DNA of 64,000 bases from Bacteroidota bacterium (GTDB taxonomy: Bacteria; Bacteroidota; Bacteroidia; Flavobacteriales_D; Crocinitomicaceae). Of the stretch, positions 1 through 8,417 are shown piece after piece. Both the position numbers and the translations under genes were made by a program. The notes under the pieces were generated by a model that did not search any database, was not told the origin of the DNA, and worked only from the letters and a program-made list of their open reading frames with translations. How positions within the stretch are numbered: the stretch's first letter is position 1; every line of letters starts with the position of its first letter. Location of the stretch: NCBI GenBank assembly GCA_030148165.1, contig JASBTZ010000008.1, positions 124,001 to 188,000 of the forward strand, written 5' to 3'.

Positions 1-1154
1 ATGCTGAAATCACCAGGATCGTGGTGAAGAATCCTAACAAGGAAAGAACCATTGGAAGAGAAAATTTCTCGTACGATGTCAACGTGATTCTTAATGATCC
101 TGAGATCAACGTAGTAGTTGAATTGATCAATGATACGGAGGCAGCGTATCACATTGTCAAGGAAGCATTAAGCCGCGGTAAAAACGTGGTTTCTGCGAAT
201 AAGAAATTAATCGCTGAAAATCTCGAAGAGTTGGTAGGTCTGGCAAAAAGAAATCAAACTTCTTTCTTGTACGAAGCGGCTGTAGGTGGATCAATTCCGA
301 TTATCAGAAACCTGGAGGAGTATTATAACAACGATACGCTTAATTCCATTGAAGGGATCGTTAACGGAACAACAAACTACATTCTTTCAAGATCGAATCA
401 AGGTGTCGATTATCAATCAGCTCTGACAGAAGCTCAGAATTTAGGTTTCGCTGAAATAGATCCGAGCTTGGATGTCGAAGGCTTTGATTCAAAATACAAA
501 TTGGTATTGCTGTTGAAACATGCTTTCGGATTGAGTGTTGTTCCTGAGGAAGTAATCAATATTGGTATTAGTTCACTATCGAATAGTGCTATTGAATATG
601 CGCAGGAGAAAGGATACAGAATTAAACTCATTTCCAGAGCAGAGAAAATAAGTAACAGGATAGTGGCATTCGTAGCTCCGCACTTTGTTGGACCTGATCA
701 TTTTGCCTACAACATTAACAATGAATTTAACGCAGTTATTGTCGAGGCTTTATTCAGTGATAAACAGCTTTTTATAGGTAAAGGGGCCGGAAGTTACCCA
801 ACGGCTAGTGCTGTCTTGTCGGATATCTCCGCATTGAAATATGACTACCAGTATGAGTACAAGAAAGAAAGTGATCAGTTAAATCTCATTCACGATAATG
901 ATATATATGTCAACGTATTCGTGAGCAGTAACTCAATTTCTTTCATTGAGAAGTATGAACTGAAGGAGCAAAATGAAATTTATGTATCGCGAGACTCTGT
1001 CTTTAGAACAGGATGGATAAAGCTGCGCGATCTGGATCAAATTGGAAGAGATTTGAACACTTCTGTAATCATACTTCCGGGTAGCTTCAAATCAGAGAGT
1101 GAATTCAAGAGTAAAGGCGAAAAAACGCTTTTAATCGAAAATACCGGAACGTAA
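1..1154 (+). CDS. hom: Homoserine dehydrogenase (5' truncated by window edge)
   Basis: Catalyses NAD(P)H-dependent reduction of aspartate semialdehyde to homoserine, feeding methionine and threonine synthesis. The frame is open from base 3 to the left edge, and residues before the first possible GTG at 21 fit the family, so the N-terminal part of the Rossmann domain is missing from the window. Visible family features are AAVGGSIPIIRN and the NGTTNYILS signature followed by ...DPSLDVEGFDSKYK, which form the catalytic homoserine-binding region. The C-terminal ~90 residues resemble a regulatory extension. The stop overlaps the next ATG by one base (TAATG), so it leads an operon of sulfur and methionine genes. 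Family assignment is secure; the exact start lies outside the window. Confidence 0.95.
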   Translation, partial: AEITRIVVKNPNKERTIGRENFSYDVNVILNDPEINVVVELINDTEAAYHIVKEALSRGKNVVSANKKLIAENLEELVGLAKRNQTSFLYEAAVGGSIPIIRNLEEYYNNDTLNSIEGIVNGTTNYILSRSNQGVDYQSALTEAQNLGFAEIDPSLDVEGFDSKYKLVLLLKHAFGLSVVPEEVINIGISSLSNSAIEYAQEKGYRIKLISRAEKISNRIVAFVAPHFVGPDHFAYNINNEFNAVIVEALFSDKQLFIGKGAGSYPTASAVLSDISALKYDYQYEYKKESDQLNLIHDNDIYVNVFVSSNSISFIEKYELKEQNEIYVSRDSVFRTGWIKLRDLDQIGRDLNTSVIILPGSFKSESEFKSKGEKTLLIENTGT

Positions 1155-1615
1155 TGAACAACTATTTAGCATGGTATATAGCAGGTCCCTTGATCGGACT
1201 TATGGTTCCGATTTTACTTATAATCAGGTCAAAACAACTTGGGATATCATCGGGTCTGAGATGGCTGGGTTCGCTTCTGACCCCCGGTTTATCCTATTTT
1301 GATTATAACAGAAAGAAGGATTTCTGGCAGATCGAATTTACGATTGGGATCTTATTGGTTTCAGTACTCTTCGGAAGTCTGGGTTTGATACCTGAATTTA
1401 AGGGAGATAAAGAAATATTGATTGCAGAAAATGCACCTGTCTTTTTGGTAGGAGGAATATTAATAGGCTTCGGTTCTCGCATGGCTAATGGTTGTACAGC
1501 CGGACATTGTATCATGGGTACCTCGCAGTTTTCGACGGCTTCAATAATTGCAACGATATTCTTTTTCATTGGGGGATGGATCGCATCTAACTTTTTAACA
1601 AGCATAATTTTTTAA
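1154..1615 (+). CDS. YeeE/YedE-type sulfur transporter, first half
   Basis: A 153-residue membrane protein with about four hydrophobic segments. The family hallmark near residues 107-120 is a glycine/cysteine loop, GSRMANGCTAGHCIMG, whose Cys residues are thought to carry thiosulfate or sulfide-like sulfur through the membrane in the YeeE/YedE (TsuA, DUF395) family. Full-length TsuA is about twice this size. Here the second half is the next gene, as in many Bacteroidota split pairs. It sits between homoserine dehydrogenase and a sulfhydrylase, which supports import of reduced sulfur for homocysteine synthesis. The substrate is inferred from family and context only. Confidence 0.85.
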   Translation: MNNYLAWYIAGPLIGLMVPILLIIRSKQLGISSGLRWLGSLLTPGLSYFDYNRKKDFWQIEFTIGILLVSVLFGSLGLIPEFKGDKEILIAENAPVFLVGGILIGFGSRMANGCTAGHCIMGTSQFSTASIIATIFFFIGGWIASNFLTSIIF

Positions 1616-1616
1616 A

Positions 1617-2069
1617 ATGAAGACACTAATAACCATTGCTATGGGAATGATCTTTGGATCTATTATAATCGCCTCAGGTGCATTTTCCTGGTCGGTAATT
1701 AATGATATGTTTCATTTCAGATCGTTTCATATGTTCGGGCTTTTATTTTCCGCTATCGCAACGGCAGCCATTTCACTTATAGTCATTAAAAAGTGGAAAA
1801 TCAGAGACATTACGAAGCAGAAAATTGAAATAAAACCAAAACCCCTGGAATTGAAGAACAATGCGATCGGTGGATTGATCTTCGGTATCGGATGGGGAAT
1901 TACTGGTGCTTGTACTGCTCCGATATTTATAATTTTAGGTATTAAATGGTACATTGGTTTGAGTCTTTTGTCAGGAGCAATAATTGGCGTTGTGTTGTAT
2001 GCCTTATTGAGACAGGGATTCAAACTCAAATTAAAGCTTAAACATGAAAGTAGAATTAGCAAGGCGTAA
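1617..2069 (+). CDS. YeeE/YedE-type sulfur transporter, second half (DUF6691-like)
   Basis: A 150-residue integral membrane protein with four predicted hydrophobic segments. A conserved-looking loop, GIGWGITGACTAPIF, places a single Cys where the YeeE/YedE family carries its second sulfur-handling cysteine motif. It starts one base after the stop of the first half, so the pair is translationally linked and probably assembles as one transporter. The last ~26 bases overlap the next gene. Assignment as the partner half is strong from order, size and the Gly/Cys motif. The transported species (thiosulfate, sulfide or other) cannot be read from sequence. Confidence 0.8.
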   Translation: MKTLITIAMGMIFGSIIIASGAFSWSVINDMFHFRSFHMFGLLFSAIATAAISLIVIKKWKIRDITKQKIEIKPKPLELKNNAIGGLIFGIGWGITGACTAPIFIILGIKWYIGLSLLSGAIIGVVLYALLRQGFKLKLKLKHESRISKA

Positions 2070-2460
2070 TGAGCGATTTCATTTCGAAGCAAGGGACTCG
2101 GAAGGTCGAATCATTAATATGGACTGTGATCCTAAAAACGGAGGAGAAGGAAAGGGAACGCGACCTACGGAGCTCTTATTAATGGCAGCAGGTGGTTGTG
2201 CCAGTATTGATCTTGGATTAATACTAAGTAAAATGAGACAGAAACTGGATGATTACAAGGTTGAAGTTTCCGGTGAGAGACACACCGATGAAGGCAAGGC
2301 ATTTAAATCGATCCATTTTTCCTTTAAACTTTGGGGAGAAATTGAAACGGATAAATTGGAGAAGGCAATTGAATTGACCATCAATAAGTACTGCTCTGTA
2401 ATTCTAAGTCTCGACCAGCGAATATTAATAGACTACAATTATAAGATCAATCCAAAATGA
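2044..2460 (+). CDS. OsmC/Ohr-family protein
   Basis: A 138-residue cytoplasmic protein with the OsmC fold layout: an N-terminal beta region, then LLLMAAGGCASIDLGLIL with the first conserved Cys on the central helix, and NKYCSVILSL carrying the second conserved Cys about 70 residues later. Family members are thiol peroxidases or sulfur-trafficking proteins. The start overlaps the transporter gene by 26 bases, and the end overlaps metZ by four (ATGA). OsmC-like proteins beside YeeE/YedE transporters suggest handling of persulfide or imported sulfur, rather than classic organic hydroperoxide defence. That role is inference from context. Confidence 0.85.
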   Translation: MKVELARRNERFHFEARDSEGRIINMDCDPKNGGEGKGTRPTELLLMAAGGCASIDLGLILSKMRQKLDDYKVEVSGERHTDEGKAFKSIHFSFKLWGEIETDKLEKAIELTINKYCSVILSLDQRILIDYNYKINPK

Positions 2461-3614
2461 AACAGGAGACCGAATTAATAAGAACCCAAATAGAACGGAG
2501 TCAAAACAATGAAAATTCTTCTCCACTTTATCTAAACAGTAGTTATGCGTTTGCGGATTCGGAAGATATGCGTGCGCAATTTGCGGAGGAGAAAGAGGGA
2601 CATGTTTATTCCAGATACGCAAACCCTAATGTGGCAGAGCTAATTGAGAAGATGTCCAAATTGGAAGGCGCTGAAAATGGTTGGGCAACAGCAACCGGAA
2701 TGGCTGCCGTTTTCACCTTGTTTGGTGCTCTTTTAAAATCGGGCGATGAAATCATATCGTCCAGATCTGTATTTGGTTCTACGCACAAGTTATTTACGGA
2801 GATCTTACCAAAGTGGAATATTCACACTTCCTACGTTAACTCGAACGATTACGAGGCATACGATTCTGCCATTACTGAACGGACGAAAATCATCTATATC
2901 GAAAGTCCCAGTAACCCCGCCCTTGATATCATTGACATTGAAAGAGTATCAGTCATTGCACGAAACAAAGGGCTGTTATTAGTGATTGATAATTGTTTTG
3001 CTACGCCATTGTTGCAGCAACCATTGAAATTGGGAGCAGATGTATCGATTCACTCTGCCACAAAATATATTGATGGTCAAGGTCGAACAATGGGAGGGTT
3101 GATTTTATCCAGTAATGAGATAATCAAACAAGTGCGTGCTTTTGCTCGGCATACGGGGCCAGCCATGAGTCCATTTAATGCCTGGGTGCTTTCCAAATCA
3201 TTGGAAACATTGGATGTGCGTATGGAACGGCATTGTTCGAATGCGCTTGAAATTGCGGATCGACTTGAAGGGCATAATGCCATAGAATGGGTGAGATATC
3301 CTTTTTTAAGATCACATCCTGATTACGAAATCGCTCAACGGCAAATGACAAAAGGAGGAGGTATTGTGAGCTTTGAATTAAAGGCAGGATTGGAAGCAGG
3401 TAAGAAGTTTTTGGATAAGTTGCAGCTGTTTACCCTGACAGCTAACTTGGGTGATGTTCGTAGCATTGCTACACATCCGGCATCCACAACACATTCAAAA
3501 CTTACGCTTAAAGAGCGAAAGGAAGTTGGAATTGGTGATGGACTGGTTAGACTCTCCATCGGTTTAGAGCATGTCGACGATCTTTGGGAGGACATTTCGA
3601 ACGCTCTTTCGTAA
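2457..3614 (+). CDS. metZ: O-succinylhomoserine sulfhydrylase / Cys-Met PLP enzyme
   Basis: A 385-residue fold-type I PLP enzyme of the Cys/Met metabolism family. The PLP lysine is in the SIHSATKYIDGQGRTMGG stretch (near residue 203). The GQGR form is typical of O-succinylhomoserine sulfhydrylases rather than cystathionine gamma-synthases (usually GHSD). It would join sulfide to an activated homoserine to give homocysteine. N-terminal YSRYANPNVAELIEKM and C-terminal SIGLEHVDDLWED are also family typical. Position after hom, the sulfur transporter and OsmC makes direct sulfhydrylation the likely pathway. Cystathionine synthase or lyase activity cannot be excluded from sequence alone. Confidence 0.88.
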   Translation: MKQETELIRTQIERSQNNENSSPLYLNSSYAFADSEDMRAQFAEEKEGHVYSRYANPNVAELIEKMSKLEGAENGWATATGMAAVFTLFGALLKSGDEIISSRSVFGSTHKLFTEILPKWNIHTSYVNSNDYEAYDSAITERTKIIYIESPSNPALDIIDIERVSVIARNKGLLLVIDNCFATPLLQQPLKLGADVSIHSATKYIDGQGRTMGGLILSSNEIIKQVRAFARHTGPAMSPFNAWVLSKSLETLDVRMERHCSNALEIADRLEGHNAIEWVRYPFLRSHPDYEIAQRQMTKGGGIVSFELKAGLEAGKKFLDKLQLFTLTANLGDVRSIATHPASTTHSKLTLKERKEVGIGDGLVRLSIGLEHVDDLWEDISNALS

Positions 3615-3641
3615 ACAAACGTGTTGGCAGATTTAAAACCT

Positions 3642-3649
3642 TATCTTTG
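3642..3649 (+). promoter_or_regulatory. Bacteroidota -7 element (TATCTTTG)
   Basis: TATCTTTG matches the Bacteroidota TAnnTTTG -7 element and lies 16 bases before the FKBP gene start. A TTG at 3624-3626 is closer than the usual ~19-base spacing, so only the -7 element is well supported. It separates the FKBP pair from the sulfur operon. Confidence 0.55.
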
Positions 3650-3665
3650 TCGAAAAAAATAAAAG

Positions 3666-4265
3666 ATGTCAGAAGAAATAACAAAAGTAAGTTATTGTGT
3701 AGGATTGAGTCTTGGTAGCAGTTTGATGCAACAGGGTTTGAAAGATTTACAGCCGGACGCCATTGCAGAAGCTATTAATGATTTGTTTACAGGAAACCAA
3801 CCAAAGTACTCTCCTCAGGAGGTTAACGAAACCGTTCAGAGTTATTTGCAATCTATAAGCGAAGAACAGTATAGTTCAAATAAAGAAGCCGGAGAGAAAT
3901 TTTTAGCTGAAAACGCCAATAAAGAGGGTGTGAATGTAACGGATTCGGGATTGCAATATGAAGTTATTGATGCAGGTTCTGGTGATAAGCCGGCCCCAAC
4001 CAGTCAGGTTACAGTGCATTACCATGGAACGTTGATTGATGGAACAGTATTCGATAGCTCAATGCAGCGAGGAGAACCAGCTACATTTGGTGTTAACCAG
4101 GTGATTCCGGGGTGGACCGAAGCATTGCAGCTTATGCCTAAAGGTGCGAAGTACAGATTGTATATTCCGCAGGACCTTGCCTATGGTGCGAATCCTCACC
4201 CAGGAGGACCAATTGAACCATTCATGGCGCTAATTTTTGACGTCGAATTACTTGAAATAGCCTAA
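3666..4265 (+). CDS. FKBP-type peptidyl-prolyl cis-trans isomerase (FklB-like, cytoplasmic)
   Basis: A 199-residue protein with an N-terminal helical dimerisation region (about 1-80, FKBP_N type) and a C-terminal FKBP domain. Catalytic-pocket residues are visible: HYHGTLIDGTVFDSS, VIPGWTEALQLMP, LAYGANPHPGG and the closing LIFDVELLEI strand. No signal peptide or lipobox is present, so a cytoplasmic FklB/FKBP22-like enzyme is likely. It accelerates prolyl isomerisation in folding proteins. It shares one base with the following lipoprotein gene (TAATG), so the two are co-expressed. The family is secure; the exact subgroup is less so. Confidence 0.92.
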   Translation: MSEEITKVSYCVGLSLGSSLMQQGLKDLQPDAIAEAINDLFTGNQPKYSPQEVNETVQSYLQSISEEQYSSNKEAGEKFLAENANKEGVNVTDSGLQYEVIDAGSGDKPAPTSQVTVHYHGTLIDGTVFDSSMQRGEPATFGVNQVIPGWTEALQLMPKGAKYRLYIPQDLAYGANPHPGGPIEPFMALIFDVELLEIA

Positions 4266-5179
4266 TGAGAAGTTTTTATATAATAGCCCTGACTTCAGTT
4301 TTACTCGGGGCATGTGATGATCCCGTTGAAACGGTTGATGTTGTTGAACTGGAGACATATGAAGATCGGTTATCCTATACCTTAGGAGCGATGAATGCTG
4401 AAGCACTAATGAGTAGCCCTGATCCAAACGTTAGCCGTCTCGACTTGGAGAAGGTAATCAGTGGGTTTGAAAACAATTATAACGATGGGTCAATTGAAGA
4501 CTGTAAGGCCACGTTTGAGAAATTTTACGGTCCTTATTACACGGATTTTGACACTACCTACTTGAAAGAAGGATCCGAATGCCGTGGAAGGGAAATTGCG
4601 TATGTACTTTATAGTGATATGGTGACCTTTGATCGCTTGAAAGATATAAAGAAGGATAAGCTTTTAGCCGGATTCAAGGATGGTCTTTACGATCGAGATA
4701 CTTTGATTAGTGATATGGACCAGCGTCAGTTGATTAATGAATTCTATACAGGGATTATGGCAGATGCATCTTCTAAGATGTTCGAGGAAGCACGTAAAAA
4801 GGAAAATATCCGTGAGATCGATGGAGGCATTATTATTGAAACGATCAAAGAGGGAACGGGAGGATCACCAACCGACCAGGATGATGTCAAAGTAGATTAC
4901 ATTCTGACCAATTTCATGGGGGATACTGTTCAATCCAGTTTCGATTTCAGAGAAGATAAAAACAATATTTCGGAATCACCGGCATTTAATCTGCAGGGAG
5001 TTTTTCCGGGTTGGACGAAAGCTTTTCCTGAACTAAAAAAGGGTGGCATCTACCGTTTGTACCTTCCGTTCGAAATGGTGCAACATCCGGATTTTCAGGG
5101 TCAATCGGTTTGTTTCTACGTAGAATTCTACGATTATGGACCGGCATTTACTTTAGCAGAGCGACCTCCAGGGATGTAG
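4265..5179 (+). CDS. FKBP-like lipoprotein with degenerate isomerase domain
   Basis: A 304-residue protein with a lipoprotein signal (TSVLLGAC, Cys near residue 17). Two N-terminal helical regions look like FKBP_N-type segments (YEDRLSYTLGAMNAEAL and the later SECRGREIAYVLYSDM). The C-terminal ~110 residues keep FKBP landmarks (FPGWTKAFPELKKGGIYRLYLP) but lack the loop normally carrying the LAYG tyrosine, and the first-strand pocket is altered. It is probably exported and anchored, acting as a chaperone or binding protein more than an efficient isomerase; that is inference. It is coupled to the cytoplasmic FKBP upstream. Confidence 0.75.
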   Translation: MRSFYIIALTSVLLGACDDPVETVDVVELETYEDRLSYTLGAMNAEALMSSPDPNVSRLDLEKVISGFENNYNDGSIEDCKATFEKFYGPYYTDFDTTYLKEGSECRGREIAYVLYSDMVTFDRLKDIKKDKLLAGFKDGLYDRDTLISDMDQRQLINEFYTGIMADASSKMFEEARKKENIREIDGGIIIETIKEGTGGSPTDQDDVKVDYILTNFMGDTVQSSFDFREDKNNISESPAFNLQGVFPGWTKAFPELKKGGIYRLYLPFEMVQHPDFQGQSVCFYVEFYDYGPAFTLAERPPGM

Positions 5180-6097
5180 TTATTGAATTGAATTTATTGA
5201 TTCAGCAAGTGCATTAATTACTTTACTCATCCGATTGAGGTCCAATGTTTCAATTGTATCGGTCATTTGATGATAGTTTTTATTGCGATAAAATGCTGTA
5301 TCTGTGATCATAACCGCGCTAATGCCATACTTCCAGTAATTGAGATGATCTGAGAAATCTACACCCGGTAAATTAGCAGGGCCTGTAAATTTTTTAGTTT
5401 TGATTCGCTTCGTTCGCTTATATTCCCCGGAGAATTTTCGGGTGAACTTACCCTTACGGAATTTTCTTACGAGCGTTATATAATCACCCTTTTTACCATA
5501 GATTAATGCAAGGGGTCTAACTGGATACTCTTGAGACCCTCTGTTGGTATCAAAATACCCGATCATCTCCAGGCAAACCATTCCATAAATAGTTACATCA
5601 TTTTCGATCATGGACTTTGCATGTACATAGCTTCCCATGTTTTCGGTTCGAAAATGGGGTGGTTCTTCCAGTGTGTATGCTACGATCTCTATACGATGAG
5701 ATAACTCTTTGCTCTTTAACAGTCTGGCTAACTCCAGTAAACCGACTACTCCAGAGGCATTGTCATCTGCTCCATCCTGTTCTTCACATACATCGTAATG
5801 AGCACCTACTACAATGGTCTGATCATTTTGAGACCCAAATACACAAATGACATTCTTATACTTTTTACCATCAACAATGTAAGTTTGGTAATAGCTGGTA
5901 TCCGCATATTTGCTAAACTCTTGGTAGATGTATTCTGCAACCTGATCCAAAACATCAACATTAAGATGATTTCGGGGTTTTTCAGTCTCAATAATAGATT
6001 GTAAATGACCGCGAATAATTGATGTGTCAGCTTCTTGTGCCTGAACGCAAAGAATGACGAACAGTAGCATAGACAAGGAAATTGCTTTCATGATCAA
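5180..6097 (-). CDS. M28-family zinc peptidase, secreted
   Basis: A 305-residue protein with an N-terminal signal peptide ending near VQAQEAD. M28 aminopeptidase metal ligands are visible: GAHYDV (His ~100, Asp ~102), DGADDNASG (bridging Asp ~111), the catalytic EE pair in TLEEPP (~144-145), and a C-terminal DFSDHLNYW with the final His. The family cleaves N-terminal residues from peptides with two zinc ions in the periplasm or outside the cell. The start overlaps the upstream gene by four bases (ATGA); an alternative ATG is two codons further in. No sorting domain is seen, so it is periplasmic rather than T9SS-exported. Confidence 0.88.
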   Translation of the reverse strand: MIMKAISLSMLLFVILCVQAQEADTSIIRGHLQSIIETEKPRNHLNVDVLDQVAEYIYQEFSKYADTSYYQTYIVDGKKYKNVICVFGSQNDQTIVVGAHYDVCEEQDGADDNASGVVGLLELARLLKSKELSHRIEIVAYTLEEPPHFRTENMGSYVHAKSMIENDVTIYGMVCLEMIGYFDTNRGSQEYPVRPLALIYGKKGDYITLVRKFRKGKFTRKFSGEYKRTKRIKTKKFTGPANLPGVDFSDHLNYWKYGISAVMITDTAFYRNKNYHQMTDTIETLDLNRMSKVINALAESINSIQ

Positions 6098-6696
6098 CTC
6101 AAGGGAAAAAATATAGCAATTCGATAGAGGACAGGTATAACAACTCCGGTATTATTATTCTTCATTACATATGGTTGTAACGGACTATTCGGATTTGGGT
6201 TTGTAGGGTCGGCAGGATTTGGTCGATCCAGGATATCGTAAAAGATTCCGGCATTTAACCTCCAGCTTTCGTTAAATTCTTTTGAGAATCCACCACCTAC
6301 AAGACATGTCGATACCCAATTCCCTTGTTGGTTGGTCAAGTATCCATTATTGGTATACGGAGATTTGAGTACTTCAAACTCTATTCCGCCAAATAAGACT
6401 TCAGCAAATCTTCCATGGATAAAGGCTCCTCCACCATATATGCTGTAACGACCAGAGGTACCCGTAAAGTTGTTGTTTGCCCATGCAATTTGATAACGCA
6501 CAGAAGGACCCAATATAATTTCCTCACTCAGTTTGACTCCATATTTTAATCCTACTCCAACTGTTCCACTATTAAATGCCCCGGAAGACGCCCAAAACGT
6601 TCCGTCAATACCGAATTCAGTTCCGGCAACTTCCTGACTAAAGGAGAAGAGTGAATTGCAAAAGACTGCTATGGGGATTAATAAATTTCTCATCAT
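6094..6696 (-). CDS. Probable outer-membrane beta-barrel protein
   Basis: A protein of about 200 residues with a signal peptide (MRNLLIPIAVFCNSLFSFSQ). Alternating hydrophobic/polar strands (SGTVGVGLKYGVKLSEEI, GPSVRYQIAWANN, YGGGAFIHGRFAEV, STCLVGGGFSKEF) and a C-terminal RIAIFFPLS strand are typical of small Bacteroidota outer-membrane barrels. The reading frame continues upstream to 6738, but the signal peptide and a TATATTTG element at 6703-6710 favour the ATG at 6696 or 6693. It is the first gene of a two-gene operon with the M28 peptidase. No specific family is recognised. Confidence 0.7.
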   Translation of the reverse strand: MMRNLLIPIAVFCNSLFSFSQEVAGTEFGIDGTFWASSGAFNSGTVGVGLKYGVKLSEEIILGPSVRYQIAWANNNFTGTSGRYSIYGGGAFIHGRFAEVLFGGIEFEVLKSPYTNNGYLTNQQGNWVSTCLVGGGFSKEFNESWRLNAGIFYDILDRPNPADPTNPNPNSPLQPYVMKNNNTGVVIPVLYRIAIFFPLS

Positions 6697-6702
6697 GTGG
6701 AT

Positions 6703-6710
6703 CAAATATA
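6703..6710 (-). promoter_or_regulatory. Bacteroidota -7 element for the barrel/peptidase operon
   Basis: On the minus strand this reads TATATTTG, matching TAnnTTTG, with the proposed ATG only 6-9 bases downstream. If used, the transcript would be almost leaderless. No clear -33 TTG at the expected distance. Confidence 0.5.
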
Positions 6711-6743
6711 AGTACTTTTTAAAACGAAAATCGTTCACGACCC

Positions 6744-6773
6744 TTGAAAAAGACAGACGTTCTCTTATATTTG
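6744..6773 (+). promoter_or_regulatory. Promoter for folD (TTG-N19-TATATTTG)
   Basis: TTG at 6744-6746 and TATATTTG at 6766-6773 are separated by 19 bases, the canonical Bacteroidota spacing. The folD ATG is 13 bases after the -7 element, so the mRNA leader is very short. It is the cleanest promoter in the window. Confidence 0.75.
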
Positions 6774-6786
6774 AAAGAAAAAAACC

Positions 6787-7665
6787 ATGCGACTACTAGA
6801 CGGAAAAGCAACAGCAGAAGAAATCAGAAGAGAGCTTAGAAAAGCAGTAAATGCAAGACGTGAAAACGGTCAAAAGATACCACATCTTGCAGCGGTACTG
6901 GTTGGAAACGATGGCGGGTCACTGACTTATGTTAACGCAAAAGTAAAGGCCTGTGAAGATATTGGTTTTGAAAGTTCGCTAATCCGCTATGACGATGATG
7001 TGACTGAAGACGAATTGCTTCGTAAGGTTGATGAATTAAATAACGATCCGGATATTGATGGATTCATTGTTCAACTTCCTTTACCGAATCACATTGATGA
7101 ACTAAAAGTAACCGAAGCTATTGACCCGACTAAGGATGTCGATGGATTCCATCCAACCAATCTGGGTAGAATGGTATTGAATTTACCTTGCTTCTTACCA
7201 GCCACACCAGCAGGTATAATGGAATTGCTAAAACGAAACGGAATTAAAACTTCGGGCATGGATTGCGTGATCATCGGAAGAAGTAACATTGTAGGAACAC
7301 CGCTAAGTGTAATGTTGTCCAGAAGTTCGGAACCCGGTAACTGTACGGTAACACTAACACATTCAAGCACGAAGGATCTGGAGGAAAAAGTGAAGAAAGC
7401 CGATTTGATAATTGCCGCGATTGGAGCTCCTGGTTTTGTTACTGCAGAAATGGTCAAAGAGGGCGCAGTTGTCGTCGATGTTGGAACTACGCGTGTTGCT
7501 GATGAAACAAAAAAGAGGGGGTGGGCTTTAAAAGGAGACGTCGATTTTGAAAACGTCGCGGAAAAATGTAGCTTTATTACACCGGTCCCTGGGGGTGTTG
7601 GACCGATGACTATCGCATCGTTGATGATCAACACGCTGAAGGCGATGGAATTAAATAATAAATAA
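6787..7665 (+). CDS. folD: Bifunctional methylene-THF dehydrogenase / methenyl-THF cyclohydrolase
   Basis: A 292-residue enzyme interconverting 5,10-methylene-, methenyl- and 10-formyl-tetrahydrofolate with NADP in one-carbon metabolism. Visible motifs are [12 protein letters not shown] (catalytic Tyr ~48 and Lys ~52), [24 protein letters not shown] and the NADP-binding [14 protein letters not shown], then [15 protein letters not shown] near the C-terminus. Length and motif order match standard FolD. It has its own promoter at 6744-6773 and is followed 18 bases later by the YqaE lipoprotein gene. Confidence 0.97.
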   Translation: MRLLDGKATAEEIRRELRKAVNARRENGQKIPHLAAVLVGNDGGSLTYVNAKVKACEDIGFESSLIRYDDDVTEDELLRKVDELNNDPDIDGFIVQLPLPNHIDELKVTEAIDPTKDVDGFHPTNLGRMVLNLPCFLPATPAGIMELLKRNGIKTSGMDCVIIGRSNIVGTPLSVMLSRSSEPGNCTVTLTHSSTKDLEEKVKKADLIIAAIGAPGFVTAEMVKEGAVVVDVGTTRVADETKKRGWALKGDVDFENVAEKCSFITPVPGGVGPMTIASLMINTLKAMELNNK

Positions 7666-7683
7666 CCAAACAATTTAGAAGAC

Positions 7684-8364
7684 ATGAGGAATTTAAGATC
7701 GATTATTGCGCTAGGAATTATCGGGATATTTATAGCATCTTGTTCGAATACCAACAATGTTGTAAGTAATAAACTGATATCAAAAAGAAAGTATACTAAG
7801 GGCTTTCACTTTAATAAGAAGTCACATTATGGAACTCAGGGAGACAATGTGGCGGAAGAAGATTTTAATAAAGAAAACAAGCGGAATAGCGAGGGTCATA
7901 TTCATTCATCTAATACCAGGATTGAAGAGACTTACGTGCCGGATAATACTACAGTAGCTGAAGAAAACATTGAAACAGCTGAGCAAACGAATGTCGAATC
8001 ACCAAATAAACAATACACGACTGATGGAGTTGAAGAATCTGGTAAACAGCTGGAAAACGATATCAGAGAAACATATAAAGGTGAGTTAAGCGCTGAAGCA
8101 GAAGATGACATCGAAGTCAATCAGAATCAGCAGAGTAATAGGCCTGATACGAGTGATCCGGTAATGCTTATTTTGCTGGTTATATTAGCAATTATTCTAC
8201 CTCCTTTGGCGATACTGATTTATGAAGGCGCAACAGGAATTTTCTGGATCGATTTAATTTTATTTTTACTTGCCTGGGGAGGATTTTGGTTCTTCCGACT
8301 TTCAGGTCTGTTAGGTTTAGCTGCAGTGATTATAGCACTATTAGTTATCTTTGAGGTGTTGTAA
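7684..8364 (+). CDS. Lipoprotein with C-terminal YqaE/Pmp3-like membrane domain
   Basis: A 226-residue protein starting with a lipoprotein signal (GIFIASCSN, Cys ~20). It has the TKRKY-like motif common to this Bacteroidota family (SKRKYTKGFHFNKKSH), then an acidic, Asn/Gln-rich low-complexity linker (about 50-155) and two or three hydrophobic segments at the C-terminus. The ILPPLAILIYEG stretch matches the YqaE/Pmp3 membrane-peptide signature. The family is associated with stress-responsive membrane proteins in general; no activity can be assigned here. It probably shares the folD transcript and ends at the bidirectional terminator at 8384. Confidence 0.75.
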   Translation: MRNLRSIIALGIIGIFIASCSNTNNVVSNKLISKRKYTKGFHFNKKSHYGTQGDNVAEEDFNKENKRNSEGHIHSSNTRIEETYVPDNTTVAEENIETAEQTNVESPNKQYTTDGVEESGKQLENDIRETYKGELSAEAEDDIEVNQNQQSNRPDTSDPVMLILLVILAIILPPLAILIYEGATGIFWIDLILFLLAWGGFWFFRLSGLLGLAAVIIALLVIFEVL

Positions 8365-8383
8365 TTGGGATAACAGAATTATC

Positions 8384-8412
8384 AAAAAGGGAAGTTTACG
8401 CTTCCCTTTTTT
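8384..8412. terminator. Bidirectional intrinsic terminator
   Basis: Perfect 11-bp stem AAAAAGGGAAG / CTTCCCTTTTT with a 6-base loop, A-tract on one side and T-tract on the other. It lies between two convergent genes (ends 8364 and 8418), so it can serve both strands. Confidence 0.85.
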
Positions 8413-8417
8413 AATGT

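Noticed and set aside
7089-7757. Long open frame antisense to folD (222 codons)
   Set aside because: It lies opposite a certain folD gene, has a low-complexity Ser/Thr-rich translation and no promoter or family features.
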